The position numbers and the translations under genes are program-made. Under the pieces are notes generated by a model. The model was not told the origin of the DNA. It saw only the letters and a list, made by a program, of their open reading frames with translations, and did not search any database. This document shows, one piece after another, positions 8,667 to 17,888 of a DNA stretch of 64,000 nucleotides (positions are counted from its first letter, which is position 1; each line of letters opens with the position of its first letter). This stretch comes from Alphaproteobacteria bacterium (GTDB lineage: Bacteria; Pseudomonadota; Alphaproteobacteria; Micropepsales; Micropepsaceae), in the NCBI GenBank assembly GCA_025350465.1, contig JANXXU010000007.1:1-64000 (forward strand), read 5' to 3'.

Positions 8667-9926
8667 CTACACGACATCCGTTTGCGGGCGAGGTGCAGTA
8701 CTGCCGCGCCGGCCGATCCAAAGAACGAACAACGCTGCCGCAAGACAGGCCACCCCGGCAACCAAGAATGCCGGAAGATAGGTGTCGAATATGGTTCGGA
8801 AGACCCCCGCGCCAAGGGCCGCGGTGCCCGCGCCCAATTGGTGACCGGCCGAGATCCAGCCGAATACGACCGGCGCATCGCCTTTGCCAAAGATGTCGGC
8901 GGTCAGACGCGACGTCGGCGGTACGGTCGCGAGCCAATCGAGGCCGTAGAACACGGCGAAGAGCGATAGCCCGTAAAGACCGTATCCCGAATACGGCAGG
9001 AACATCAGCGAGACACCGCGCAGGCCGTAATACCAGAAGAGCAACCAGCGATTGTCATAACGGTCGGAGAGCCAGCCGGACGCCGTCGTCCCGATCAGAT
9101 CGAAAACGCCCATCATGGCGAGCAGGCTTGCGGCACGGACTTCCGGAATGCCGTTGTCGAGGCAGTTCGAAATCAAATGCGTGCCGATGAGGCCGTTGGT
9201 CGAGAGGCCGCAGATGAAAAAGGTGCCGAACAGCAGCCAGAAGTCGCGCGAGCGGCCGACGCGCACAAGCGTGTCGATGGCGTTGGTGAACGGATTGCCG
9301 CTCGGTATCTCGGTGGGCTCGTCCTCGGTGGCGCCGTAAGGTCGAAGACCGACGTCGGCGGGATGCTCAGGCACCAGGAAGAAGATGAGGGGCACGAGCG
9401 CGGCGGCGGCGCCGGCGACGATCAGCACGACGGGCTGCCAGCCGTAGTTTTGCGCGACGGCAGCGAGCAACGGCAGGAAGACGAGCTGGCCGCTCGCCGT
9501 CGAAGCGGAGAGCAAGCCCATCGCAAGGCCGCGATTGGTCTTAAACCAACGCCCGACGACGGTCACGCCCAATACCATCGCGATGACGCCGGTGCCGAGC
9601 CCGACGAGCAAGCCCCACGTCGCGATCAGTTGCCACGGCGTGCTCATCTGGGTGGAGAGAAGCAGTCCTCCGACGATCAGGGCGAGCGCGCTCAGCACGG
9701 TGCGCCTTATGCCGAAGCGTTGCATCAGCGATGCGGCGAATGGGCCGACGGCACCGTAGAGCACGATATTGATCGAAATCGCCGCCGAGATCGTCGTACG
9801 GCTCCAGCCGAAAGCTTGCTCGAGCGGCACGATCAGCACGCTCGGACTCGAGCGCACGCCTGCAGCGACGAGCAGGCTCAAAAAAATCGCCCCCACCACG
9901 ATCCATGCGTAGTGAGGGCGGGTCAT
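8667..9926 (-). CDS. MFS transporter (oxalate/formate- or monocarboxylate-type)
   Basis: A 419-residue, 12-helix major facilitator. It starts MTRPHYAWIVVGAIF, as many OFA/monocarboxylate-type MFS proteins do. It contains a loop motif after helix 2 (LMQRFGIRRTVLSA), a central hydrophilic loop around residues 195-215 (GATEDEPTEIPSG) and a second-half motif GWLSDRYDNRW equivalent to the A-type loop. It is an inner-membrane secondary transporter, probably for an organic anion. It is followed 20 bp later by the pirin gene, and the DUF1993 gene precedes it by 18 bp on the same strand, suggesting a three-gene operon. Confidence 0.88.
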   Translation of the reverse strand: MTRPHYAWIVVGAIFLSLLVAAGVRSSPSVLIVPLEQAFGWSRTTISAAISINIVLYGAVGPFAASLMQRFGIRRTVLSALALIVGGLLLSTQMSTPWQLIATWGLLVGLGTGVIAMVLGVTVVGRWFKTNRGLAMGLLSASTASGQLVFLPLLAAVAQNYGWQPVVLIVAGAAAALVPLIFFLVPEHPADVGLRPYGATEDEPTEIPSGNPFTNAIDTLVRVGRSRDFWLLFGTFFICGLSTNGLIGTHLISNCLDNGIPEVRAASLLAMMGVFDLIGTTASGWLSDRYDNRWLLFWYYGLRGVSLMFLPYSGYGLYGLSLFAVFYGLDWLATVPPTSRLTADIFGKGDAPVVFGWISAGHQLGAGTAALGAGVFRTIFDTYLPAFLVAGVACLAAALFVLWIGRRGSTAPRPQTDVV

Positions 9927-9944
9927 AGGTCGGCGATCTGCTTC

Positions 9945-10451
9945 TTAGAACGAGCCGATGAAATCGCGCTTGCCGACCTCGACGCCGTTGTGGCGCAGAA
10001 TGTCGTAGGCGGTCGTGGCGTGGAAGAAGAAATTCGGAAACGCGCCGTGGAAGAGATATTTTTGGCCGGTGAAGGTGAGTTCGTTGCCGCCGATCTTCAG
10101 CTTCACTTCGCGCGTTTCGGCGCCGTCAAACTGAGCCGGCTTCAAGTTCTTGATGAAGTCGAGCGTCTTGGTGATGCGCGTTTGCAGTTCGGCGAAGGTC
10201 GTCTCGGTGTCGGGAAAACTTGGAATCTCGACGCCGGCCAAACGCGCGCAGGCGCCCTTGGCATGGTCGGCTGCGATCTGTATCTGGCGCGACAAGGGAA
10301 ACATGTCGGGCGCGAGGCGCGCGGCGATAAACACCGCGGGATCGATCTTCTTGGTTTCGGCGTGCGCGGCAGCCTTGGTCAAAATGCTGGAGAGGCTGGT
10401 GAGGATTTGCTGAAATACCGGAACGGATGCTTGGTAGATCGTGAGTGACAT
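9945..10451 (-). CDS. DUF1993 family protein
   Basis: A 168-residue all-helical protein matching the DUF1993 family (DinB-like four-helix bundle). It begins MSLTIYQASVPVFQQIL and has RLAPDMFPLSRQIQIAADHAKG and FHATTAYDILRHNGVEVGKRDFIG at the end, the usual family landmarks. The activity is unknown; the DinB-like fold often binds a metal through histidines. The ribosome site AGGGG precedes ATG 10451. It leads a minus-strand run with the MFS and pirin genes. Confidence 0.85.
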   Translation of the reverse strand: MSLTIYQASVPVFQQILTSLSSILTKAAAHAETKKIDPAVFIAARLAPDMFPLSRQIQIAADHAKGACARLAGVEIPSFPDTETTFAELQTRITKTLDFIKNLKPAQFDGAETREVKLKIGGNELTFTGQKYLFHGAFPNFFFHATTAYDILRHNGVEVGKRDFIGSF

Positions 10452-10574
10452 GAATTACCCCTGAGCTGTTGTTGAATTCGTGTGTGAACGAGCGACGAGC
10501 CCGTTGGCGGCAGAGATAGTCGTTCACCCGCGCATATGCGAGGGTGGGATGCGAAATTGACGTGGGAGTGCGGC

Positions 10575-11360
10575 TTAAGCGGCCACCATCTGCGGCACGT
10601 CGCTATTGCGGATTTCGGCGGGTACGCTTTGGTAAGTCGCGGGCCGCGAGATGTTCAAGCGCTGGCGCGCGCGCTCCAGCGGCTCGGACAACAGCGCAAC
10701 ATAATCCTCGCCGGGCAACCAAGCGGCCCTGCGGCCGTTGCGATAGGCCTCCCACACCGCGCGCAGCATCGGCTGATCGGGGCATTCGCGCTTCAGCTTC
10801 AAGGCGCCGGCAATGGCTATCAAGCCGAAGCCGAGCGAATTTGTTTGCGCATAGGAAAAGGCGACGAGGCACGCCTCGCCCATGCCGTCGCGGCCATAGC
10901 CTGAGAGCACATGCCAGAGATCGTGGATGTCGCGCAGGCGCCGGCCGTACCAGGCGAGCGGGTGCTCGCGGTCGATATCTTGGTCGACGCCCTTGCGGCT
11001 TTCTTCGACCAGGCCCTGGGCGGAAATGTTTTCGCTCGAGGTAAATTTGAGATAGGCGCGGCCGACCGAGCCTTCGGGCAAGCGCTTCAGGAATTCACTG
11101 TCCGACAAGATCGTTGCCAGCTCTTCGTGGCGATAGGCGATGCGCCCACCCTTGGCCGTGCGCAGGAGTTTGGCGTAGCCCTTCGGCACCGAGCGGCCGG
11201 ACAATGCGCGCATGATGACGAAGACCTGGCCGGTGTCTTCTTTATTCTTGAGCAGCTCGCTCAGCGCGCGCAACGCCGTCAACGGCTTGAGCCCAATGGG
11301 CTTCAGGGGCGTGTCCGAAGTGGAAATATCACTGGGATTGTTGAGGTCGGCGACAGACAT
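10575..11360 (-). CDS. Coq4 family ubiquinone-biosynthesis-like protein
   Basis: A 261-residue Coq4-type protein. Eukaryotic Coq4 helps ubiquinone synthesis, and a role in C1 decarboxylation/hydroxylation of the ring has been described. The signature zinc-binding motif is complete: HDLWH followed by VLSGYGRDGMGE, equivalent to HDxxH-x11-E. Other family features are VFIMRALSG and HPLAWYGRRLRDIH. ATG 11360 was chosen because upstream sequence looks non-coding. The region just upstream holds two palindromes typical of TetR-type operators, but no regulator gene is adjacent. In alphaproteobacteria Coq4 often travels with lipid or steroid catabolic genes. Confidence 0.88.
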   Translation of the reverse strand: MSVADLNNPSDISTSDTPLKPIGLKPLTALRALSELLKNKEDTGQVFVIMRALSGRSVPKGYAKLLRTAKGGRIAYRHEELATILSDSEFLKRLPEGSVGRAYLKFTSSENISAQGLVEESRKGVDQDIDREHPLAWYGRRLRDIHDLWHVLSGYGRDGMGEACLVAFSYAQTNSLGFGLIAIAGALKLKRECPDQPMLRAVWEAYRNGRRAAWLPGEDYVALLSEPLERARQRLNISRPATYQSVPAEIRNSDVPQMVAA

Positions 11361-11405
11361 GCACGGTCTCCCAAGGCTTTGGGCTTGCCGCCCTCTGACC
11401 ATAAC

Positions 11406-11439
11406 TGACAAATTGTCATTTACGTGACTTGAGTCAAGT
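11406..11439. promoter_or_regulatory. Two 13-bp palindromes upstream of coq4-like gene
   Basis: TGACAAATTGTCA (11406-11418) and ACTTGAGTCAAGT (11427-11439) are each symmetric around a central base and lie 46-79 bp upstream of the Coq4 start. They look like binding sites for a dimeric repressor. Their arms differ, so they may belong to different proteins. Confidence 0.5.
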
Positions 11440-11959
11440 GTGGCACCGGTGCCGCGATCGGGTTGTCGGGTTGTCACGCGCGCCGGCTGCCGATTTCGGG
11501 TTCGTCAATTCGGCGACGGTTTGGGCCGCGGCGTCGAGGTGCTCGGGACCGAGCGGCCGCGGTCCGAAACTTTTTCCGCGATGTGAGTCTTGGATGCCGC
11601 ACTCGCCTTGAGACCGAGCGCGTCGAGGTCAGGCTTCGCGCGTCACGGCGCACAACGTAGAAATCCACAGTAAACCCACTTCCATGCCGCAATTCTCAAC
11701 CGCGAGAATCTTGTGCTCTCGTTGTTCGTGTGGGCCGTGCGTTGCGAATCATGCAACCAGAATGCGGGCAACTCGCGTGCTGCACCAACGAGAAGCGCAC
11801 GCCGTTTGAATCATGCGACGTGGTCCTCAAGTTCCGCGCGTAACCCGACAGCGAGTCGCGCACCTAGACTCGAAGCAAGGTGATTCGCGGAGACTGAAGG
11901 CACGCCTTCACCACCCGACTCATAAGAAAACGTTAATCGGAAGAGAATGGGGTGCTGGG
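11440..11959. other. Intergenic region without a convincing gene
   Basis: About 520 bp between two divergently transcribed genes. Short frames on both strands are arginine-rich and lack ribosome sites. AGGCTTCGCG and related GC-rich words occur. Nothing resembling a tRNA or a strong terminator was seen. The promoter of the OmpA-type gene is expected in the last 150 bp. Confidence 0.4.
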
Positions 11960-13021
11960 ATGACGACTGCGCGCGTTTTGGCGGGAGCTTTGCTGTCATT
12001 GTTTTTCGCAGCTGCAGCTCACAGCAGCGAAGGCCTCTATCTCAGCGTTGAAGGAGGGGGCGGCATCGTCGCCGATTGGGATCATACGCGAACGAAATGG
12101 ACGCCGTGCGGGCCTCACACTACGGAAGCGCGCGCAACCTTCGACGCCAACATGGCGGCGTTCGCCGCGGTCGGCTATGCGTTCGATCCTTGGCGCGTCG
12201 AGTTTGAAGGCGGCTACCGGCGAAACAAGATCGATTCCTACAGCATGGAAGACTTGAGCTGGCGTTGGGACCGCGAAGAGGAGTCCCGACCTTCGGGGGA
12301 ACTCAGCGAAGCCTCGCTGATGGCGAACTTCATCTACGATGTCCACTTGTTCGAGCGGTTTTCGCTGGCGATCGGGGTCGGCGCTGGCGGCGACTATACC
12401 CGCTTCAAGCTCGACACGGAGTGGGCGCCGGTCAACCAGGGCGATTGGCATTTTGCCTATCAAGGCCTCGCCGGCGTGAACTATGCCTTGACCCAGGCGA
12501 CGGCGTTGTTCGTGAACTACCGCTACAGCGACGTGCGCAACATCAACTTCGATCCGACGCCGCGTCTGCATCTCTCGGGGCGGGATTTCGAAAAGCAAGC
12601 CGTGACCGGCGGCGTGCGCTTTGCCTTGTTCGTGCCGGCGCCCGCGGTGGCGCCGTCCGCGCCGCCTCCGACGACGCCGGCCGCCGCGCCGCTGGTGCGC
12701 GAGTTCATGGTGTTCTTCGGTTTCAACCAATCGAGCCTGAGCGACGAAGCGCTGGCCACGATAAGGCAGGTCGTCGCCGCGCTGCACGAGTCCGGCAGTG
12801 CCAAGATCCGCGTCGTCGGCCACGCCGACCGGGCGGGATCGATCGCCTACAACAAAGCGCTGTCGCTGCGCCGCGCGAAGTCGGTGCAGAAGGTGCTGAT
12901 CACGCAGGGCATCTCGGCCGAACTGATTTCGATCGCGGGGCGCGGCGAGAGCGAACCGTTGGTGCCAACCGCCGACGGTGTGCGCGAGCCGCAAAACCGG
13001 CGGGTGCATATTTCGTTTTGA
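11960..13021 (+). CDS. Outer-membrane beta-barrel protein with C-terminal OmpA domain
   Basis: A 353-residue OmpA-type porin-like protein. Residues 1-22 form a signal peptide (VLAGALLSLFFAAAAHS). The next 200 residues alternate polar and aromatic residues as in an 8-stranded barrel (GLYLSVEGGGG, VEFEGGYR, ALFVNYRYSDV). A proline/alanine-rich linker follows at about 230-250. The OmpA/MotB peptidoglycan-binding domain comprises FMVFFGFNQSSLSDEA, VVGHADRAGS and the terminal NRRVHISF. Linkage to peptidoglycan through the D...R pair of this domain is expected. The ATG at 11960 was chosen at the signal peptide because upstream in-frame residues are hydrophilic and unlike a leader. Confidence 0.88.
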   Translation: MTTARVLAGALLSLFFAAAAHSSEGLYLSVEGGGGIVADWDHTRTKWTPCGPHTTEARATFDANMAAFAAVGYAFDPWRVEFEGGYRRNKIDSYSMEDLSWRWDREEESRPSGELSEASLMANFIYDVHLFERFSLAIGVGAGGDYTRFKLDTEWAPVNQGDWHFAYQGLAGVNYALTQATALFVNYRYSDVRNINFDPTPRLHLSGRDFEKQAVTGGVRFALFVPAPAVAPSAPPPTTPAAAPLVREFMVFFGFNQSSLSDEALATIRQVVAALHESGSAKIRVVGHADRAGSIAYNKALSLRRAKSVQKVLITQGISAELISIAGRGESEPLVPTADGVREPQNRRVHISF

Positions 13022-13119
13022 TGTGAAGCGAAATAGCGCGACGCAGCGGCTTTCAATCAGACCGTCTTAGGCCCTTTCCTGACATTGCTACTTGTGGCCA
13101 ATTAGGCTCGGAGGCAGGG

Positions 13120-13875
13120 ATGGGGACGCACATTTATTCTGGTTCGCTTGTTCGCTACTACACCAACGAGTGGGAAAACGAAATCCAGCGCGTCGCGCGC
13201 GAAAACGGTCATACGTACAAAACGTCTTGGGAAGGCGAGGAGCCCAATTGGCCGACACGAGATGAAGCGGTCACGAGATTAGGGCGGATGCGCTCCGATT
13301 TGCTTCATTCACTCGCCCTCAATCGCCAGAGCGTGTTGTGGCGGGACGATATTGCTGACTATCACACAATAAAGCTCCACGCCGAAGCGCGCGAGGCAAT
13401 CAAGATCGCGGCAGCCCACCTCCATCGACCAGATTTGCCGTTTCCGAAGAGAATGCCGCGAGATCCCGGACTTGATCCCGCCTACGCGGAAGCAGCGGAC
13501 AAAGGCTACCTAATTGGACCGATAGCAGCGTTCGATTGCGCACTGATTGTCCATGGCGATTTCGGAGGCGTGAGATTTGTGACATCGCCGATCGACGAGC
13601 GAGTACTCTTGTGTTCGATCGAATTTCTACGCGCAGCATTGAATTTCGTCGCAACGGGCTTCTGGAACGATGCAACCAAGCCCAAGGAGTGGCGGGAGCG
13701 AGGGCTCATATTTGCGCGGGACAGCGGGAGCATATCGGCGGCTGACGGCCTCACGGAGCAATGGGATGAGGAGCCGGAAGAAAGCCTGAGGGGGAATGCG
13801 GAGTTCGCTTTTGGGGTGTACTCCGAAATTGTCGAATTTGCAGACGCGCACGAGACGGCGATTGCGATTTGGTAA
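13120..13875 (+). CDS. Hypothetical protein (251 aa)
   Basis: A 251-residue soluble protein with no signal or membrane segment. It is rich in Trp and charged residues (YYTNEWENEIQRVARENGH, then WEGEEPNWPTRDEA). A more conserved-looking core LIGPIAAFDCALIVHGDFGG precedes LRAALNFVATGFW, and the C-terminus is acidic. GGAGG ends 7 nt before ATG 13120. Codon use is more AT-tolerant than in the neighbours, hinting at horizontal origin. I do not recognise a family. The small globular form and orphan position would suit an immunity-type or stress protein, but that is speculation. Confidence 0.7.
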   Translation: MGTHIYSGSLVRYYTNEWENEIQRVARENGHTYKTSWEGEEPNWPTRDEAVTRLGRMRSDLLHSLALNRQSVLWRDDIADYHTIKLHAEAREAIKIAAAHLHRPDLPFPKRMPRDPGLDPAYAEAADKGYLIGPIAAFDCALIVHGDFGGVRFVTSPIDERVLLCSIEFLRAALNFVATGFWNDATKPKEWRERGLIFARDSGSISAADGLTEQWDEEPEESLRGNAEFAFGVYSEIVEFADAHETAIAIW

Positions 13876-13940
13876 GGTCGGTCTTCCGCGAAATTGGCCC
13901 GCATTGCTGAACTTGGCAGGCCCGCAAGCGGGGGGATGTG

Positions 13941-15179
13941 CTAGGACGTGCTCTGATTGACTTGCGCCTTCGCCACTGAGGCTTTGACGACCGGGATCTC
14001 GTGATCGGCGAGAGGCTTCATCCACTGCTTGCGTTTCAGCGCCGCTTCGATGAACGGCGCCAATTCGCGCGCTTTGCGCTCTTCGCGCGCGGCGGCTTCC
14101 TTCTTGAACTCAGGCATCACTTCGCGCGCGAAGAGTTCGAGCGAGGCGCAGATGTGGTCGTGGCGGTTCTTGCCCGCCTGCTGCATGAAGATCACCTGGT
14201 CGACGCCGGCCGCTTGAAAGGCACGCAGATGAGCGCGCATGTCGTCGGGCGTGCCGATGCCGGCGGCTTGGGGGCCTGAGCCCGCCGCGGCGATGATTTC
14301 CTCGGTGCGGTTGCCGCGCGCTTTGAGATAATCGCCCCACATGTTGGTGCGGCCGGGGACCGTGTCGCGTGCCACCAGCGCGTTCAGTGCGTAGCCGAAG
14401 AACTCGAAGCCTTCGTGGCCGCGGCGGATCGCTTCGGCGCGGTCGTGATGGATCGAGAACGACGAGACCATCGCAAGGTTGGCGTTGACGGTGTGGCCGA
14501 GCGGCACGCACGCCTCCGACTTGATGATGCCGTAGTAGATGTCCGACCAGGCGCGCGCTTCCTCTGGATTGACGAAGGCAAAGGCAAGTGCGCCGACGCC
14601 GAGAGAGGCCGCAACCTTGATCGTGTCGCGATTGGTGCAGGCCATCCAAATCGGCGGATGCGGTTTCTGCACCGGCTTCGGCAGCACGTTGCGGCAGGGC
14701 ATGGTGAAGTACTTGCCCTCGAACCCCGGATAGGGATCGAGCACCATCATGTTGGCGATCTGCTCGCCGGCCTCGATCGCCATGGCGCGTTTTTCTTTGG
14801 CCGGAATGTGAAAGCCGCCGAGCTCAAGGCGCGTCGCGCCTTCGCCGATGCCGAAGTCGACGCGGCCATCGGAGACGATGTCGAGTGTCGCAAGACCTTC
14901 GGCGGTGCGGGCAGGGTGATTGTAATTCGGAATGACTTGGCGAATGCCGTGGCCCAAGCGTATCGCCTTCGTGCGCGAGGCGGCCGCGGCGAGAAACACC
15001 TCCGGTGCCGAGGAATGCGAATATTCGTCGAGGAAGTGATGCTCGACCTCCCAGGCGTAATCGTATCCAAGGCGATCAGCGAGTTCGACTTGATCGAGTG
15101 CTTCGTGGAAGAGGCGCCGTTCGTCGCCCGGCGCCCATGGCTTTGGCAGCTGCAACTCGTAGAAGACACCGAATCTCAT
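13941..15179 (-). CDS. LLM class flavin-dependent oxidoreductase (bacterial luciferase-like)
   Basis: A 412-residue luciferase-like monooxygenase that would use reduced flavin or F420. The N-terminus MRFGVFYELQLPKPW leads to EQVELADRLGYDYAWEVEHHF, the hallmark of the family. Further landmarks are HGIRQVIPNYNHPARTAEGLATLDIVSDGRVDFGIGEG and a C-terminal GTPDDMRAHL region that caps the barrel. It most likely oxidises a small organic substrate such as an alkanal, ketone or sulfonate. It is followed after about 100 bp by nothing on the same strand, and is preceded 99 bp away by the PfkB kinase on the same strand. Confidence 0.88.
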   Translation of the reverse strand: MRFGVFYELQLPKPWAPGDERRLFHEALDQVELADRLGYDYAWEVEHHFLDEYSHSSAPEVFLAAAASRTKAIRLGHGIRQVIPNYNHPARTAEGLATLDIVSDGRVDFGIGEGATRLELGGFHIPAKEKRAMAIEAGEQIANMMVLDPYPGFEGKYFTMPCRNVLPKPVQKPHPPIWMACTNRDTIKVAASLGVGALAFAFVNPEEARAWSDIYYGIIKSEACVPLGHTVNANLAMVSSFSIHHDRAEAIRRGHEGFEFFGYALNALVARDTVPGRTNMWGDYLKARGNRTEEIIAAAGSGPQAAGIGTPDDMRAHLRAFQAAGVDQVIFMQQAGKNRHDHICASLELFAREVMPEFKKEAAAREERKARELAPFIEAALKRKQWMKPLADHEIPVVKASVAKAQVNQSTS

Positions 15180-15278
15180 GACGCATGCCCTTCAATATCG
15201 CGATGCGTCAGTATGGGCACGCGAAGGGCCGCGAGCGCAATCTCCGCGGCCAGGGTCTAGCGCGCTAAACTTGGCAAC

Positions 15279-16175
15279 TTATTGCAGCGGATCGCCGTAG
15301 GCGGCGGCGGCCGCGATGACGTCGCCGGGCGAGGGCAGGCGCGCTTCGTTGCCGAGATGCTGTACCCCGTAAGCGGACGCGGCGCGGGCGAAGCGGAAAT
15401 GCGTCTCCCACGAGCTGCTTGGATTTTTCAAGTAGGAATAGACATAGGCGCCGTGGAAGAGGTCGCCGGCGCCGTTGGTGTCGATGACACGGTCATCGGG
15501 CACGTGGAGCGCGTCGAGTTGGCGCACCGGACTGTCGCCTTCGAACCAGGTCATGCCGCGCTCGCCTTGGGTGATGCCGCCCACCTTGGCGCCTTTGTCT
15601 TTGAGGAGCTTCAGGACTTGCTCGTTCGACATTGCGAGCTGGCCGCAGAAGCGTTCGCTGACGATGGCGATGTCGATGAACGACAAAAGCTCCATCGTAT
15701 TGGAACGCACGCCGCCACCGTCGAGCGAGGTGAGGATGCCGCGCTCGCGGCAAGCCTTGGCGTAATAGAGGGCGGCGTCAGGTTGATGGCCGTCGATGTG
15801 CAGGGCGCGGCATCCTTCCAGATTTAAGATCGGGAAGGGGTGCAAATAATGATCGTCGCGACAACGGACGATGGCGCGTTGGCGATCATGCGGCATGATG
15901 AAGGAGAGGGACGAGCGCGCAACTTTGCGCCCGTGAATCGAGATGCGATAGCTCATCGCCATGTCGATGAACATGCGCCCCAGCCAGTCGTCGGCGACGG
16001 TCGTCAAGAGATCAGGGATGACGCCGAGCTTGGCGCAGGCAAACGCCGCCGTCACAGCGTTGCCGCCGAAGGAGACCGCGTAGTCTCGCGCCACAGCCTT
16101 TTCGTCACCGGTTGGGATTTCGTCGGTGATGAAGGTGACGTCGATGTAGCTCTGGCCGATGAAAAGCGCCTGCAC
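15279..16175 (-). CDS. PfkB family carbohydrate kinase
   Basis: A 298-residue ribokinase-fold kinase that phosphorylates a sugar or nucleoside with ATP. The N-terminal glycine-rich substrate lid region contains DEKAVARDYAVSFGGNAVTAAFACAKLG, and the C-terminal PfkB signature with the catalytic base is DTNGAGDLFHGAY. GGNA and GAGD motifs are both intact. A GTG start at 16175 is preceded by AGGGTG. Sequence details resemble sulfofructose kinase-like or 2-keto-3-deoxygluconate kinase-like enzymes, but the substrate cannot be assigned from this context. Confidence 0.87.
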   Translation of the reverse strand: MQALFIGQSYIDVTFITDEIPTGDEKAVARDYAVSFGGNAVTAAFACAKLGVIPDLLTTVADDWLGRMFIDMAMSYRISIHGRKVARSSLSFIMPHDRQRAIVRCRDDHYLHPFPILNLEGCRALHIDGHQPDAALYYAKACRERGILTSLDGGGVRSNTMELLSFIDIAIVSERFCGQLAMSNEQVLKLLKDKGAKVGGITQGERGMTWFEGDSPVRQLDALHVPDDRVIDTNGAGDLFHGAYVYSYLKNPSSSWETHFRFARAASAYGVQHLGNEARLPSPGDVIAAAAAYGDPLQ

Positions 16176-16343
16176 GGGTCACCCTAGTTCAGCTATTGGA
16201 GCAGGAAGATTAAGGCAGACGAACTTGAAGAAACGCAAATGACCGTCCGCTTGCTCCGGAACGGTGGGAGTCTGAGCTTGACGGGACGTGGCGCGACGCG
16301 CTGATCTTGGCCACCCCTCTTGCTCAGCGAAAAGCTCAATTCG

Positions 16344-17843
16344 ATGTCCTTGGCCGCCAATAATGCCCCCGTCCGGAACTCGATTCATGCACCGCGCGTC
16401 GCCATTATCGGCGCCGGCGTGGCCGGCTTATGCACAGGTATTCAGCTTAAGAAGGCGGGGGCAGGCAATTTCACGATCTTCGAGAAGTCGGAGGGCGTGG
16501 GCGGTACGTGGCGCGACAATTCCTATCCCGGGTGCGCGTGCGACGTGCCTTCGCATCTCTATTCCTATTCCTTCGGCATCAATCCGGAATGGACGCACAA
16601 ATACTCACCCCAAAGCGAGATCCTGCAATATCTTGAGCATTGCACCGATAAGTTCGGCTTGCGGCCTCATGTGAGGACGAAGACGGGCATCGCTTCGGCG
16701 CGCTTCGATTCGACGGCCGGCACGTGGAAGCTGAAGACGGACAAAGGCGAGGATTTTGAAGCGGAGATCCTGGTCTCCGGTGTCGGTCAACTCAACCGGC
16801 CGCAGATTCCGCCGCTGCCGGGACTTTCGGATTTCGCGGGCCGCACGTTTCACTCGGCGCGCTGGGATCATTCGGTGGATCTGATGGGCAAGCGGGTCGC
16901 GGTCGTCGGCAACGGTGCCAGCGCCATTCAATTCATCCCGCAGATCGCGCCGAAGGTCGGCCAACTGACCGTCTTCCAGCGCAGCGCCAATTGGATCGTG
17001 CCGCGCAACGACTACGCCTATCCGAAATGGGCGCGCGAGATGTTTCATGAGATGCCTTTCATGTCGCGCATCTATCGCAGCTATCTCTATTGGCTGCTTG
17101 AGAAGAACTTCATGGCGTTCATAAAGGACCATTGGTTCGGCAAGCTGTTCGAGAAGGCCGCGCGCCAGCATCTCCAGACGCAAGTTCCTGACGCCGTATT
17201 GCGTGCGAAACTCACTCCGGACTACACGATCGGCTGCAAGCGAATTTTGATCGCGGACGATTACTATCCCGTGTTCTCGCGGCCGAATGTCGAACTCGTC
17301 ACCGAGCCGCTGGCGCGCGTCACGGCGCACGGCATCGAGACGAAGGACGGCAAGGCGCGGGACTTCGACGTCATCATCTTCGCGACCGGCTTCGAGACGA
17401 CGGCGTTCCTCGCGCCGATCGACATTCGCGGCTTGAACGGCCGCGCCCTTGCCGACGCCTGGGCGCAAGGACCTGAGGCCTATATGGGCGTGACGGTGCC
17501 GAGCTTTCCGAACTTCTTCCTGCTTTACGGGCCGAACACAAATCTCGGACACAACTCCATCATCTTCATGATCGAGGCGCAGGTTCGCTATGTCCTGCAG
17601 TGCATCAAGGAGATGATCGGCCGCGATCTTGCATTTCTCGATGTGAAGCCGCAGGCGCTGGCGGCGTTCAGTTCGCGCGTGCAAGCCGAGTTGAAGAAGA
17701 CGGTTTGGCAGGCCGGCTGTACCAGCTGGTACAAGACCGCGGACGGCCGGGTGACGAACAACTGGTCGGGCCCGACCATCAAATATTGGCAAATGCTGCG
17801 GCGTCCAGACTTCAGCGCCTATGACGCGCAGGCGCGGGTGTGA
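16344..17843 (+). CDS. Flavin-containing monooxygenase, Baeyer-Villiger type
   Basis: A 499-residue class B flavoprotein monooxygenase. The FAD Rossmann motif GAGVAG lies near residue 22, the NADPH motif GNGASA follows later, and the Baeyer-Villiger fingerprint FAGRTFHSARWD lies at about 166-177 (FxGxxxHxxxW). The ATG motif of these enzymes is seen as FATGFETT. It should insert an oxygen atom next to a carbonyl, or oxidise a heteroatom, with NADPH and O2. ATG 16344 is used in preference to a TTG at 16320. It is followed 45 bp later by another FAD enzyme and then RidA, suggesting a catabolic or tailoring operon. Confidence 0.9.
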   Translation: MSLAANNAPVRNSIHAPRVAIIGAGVAGLCTGIQLKKAGAGNFTIFEKSEGVGGTWRDNSYPGCACDVPSHLYSYSFGINPEWTHKYSPQSEILQYLEHCTDKFGLRPHVRTKTGIASARFDSTAGTWKLKTDKGEDFEAEILVSGVGQLNRPQIPPLPGLSDFAGRTFHSARWDHSVDLMGKRVAVVGNGASAIQFIPQIAPKVGQLTVFQRSANWIVPRNDYAYPKWAREMFHEMPFMSRIYRSYLYWLLEKNFMAFIKDHWFGKLFEKAARQHLQTQVPDAVLRAKLTPDYTIGCKRILIADDYYPVFSRPNVELVTEPLARVTAHGIETKDGKARDFDVIIFATGFETTAFLAPIDIRGLNGRALADAWAQGPEAYMGVTVPSFPNFFLLYGPNTNLGHNSIIFMIEAQVRYVLQCIKEMIGRDLAFLDVKPQALAAFSSRVQAELKKTVWQAGCTSWYKTADGRVTNNWSGPTIKYWQMLRRPDFSAYDAQARV

Positions 17844-17888
17844 TCGACGCCGCTAGCGCGCATCGCCAAATGCGAGTCAAATGGCGGA

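Noticed and set aside
11474-11692. Minus-strand 72-codon Arg-rich frame
   Set aside because: Composition (very high Arg/Ser) and lack of a ribosome site suggest chance in GC-rich DNA.
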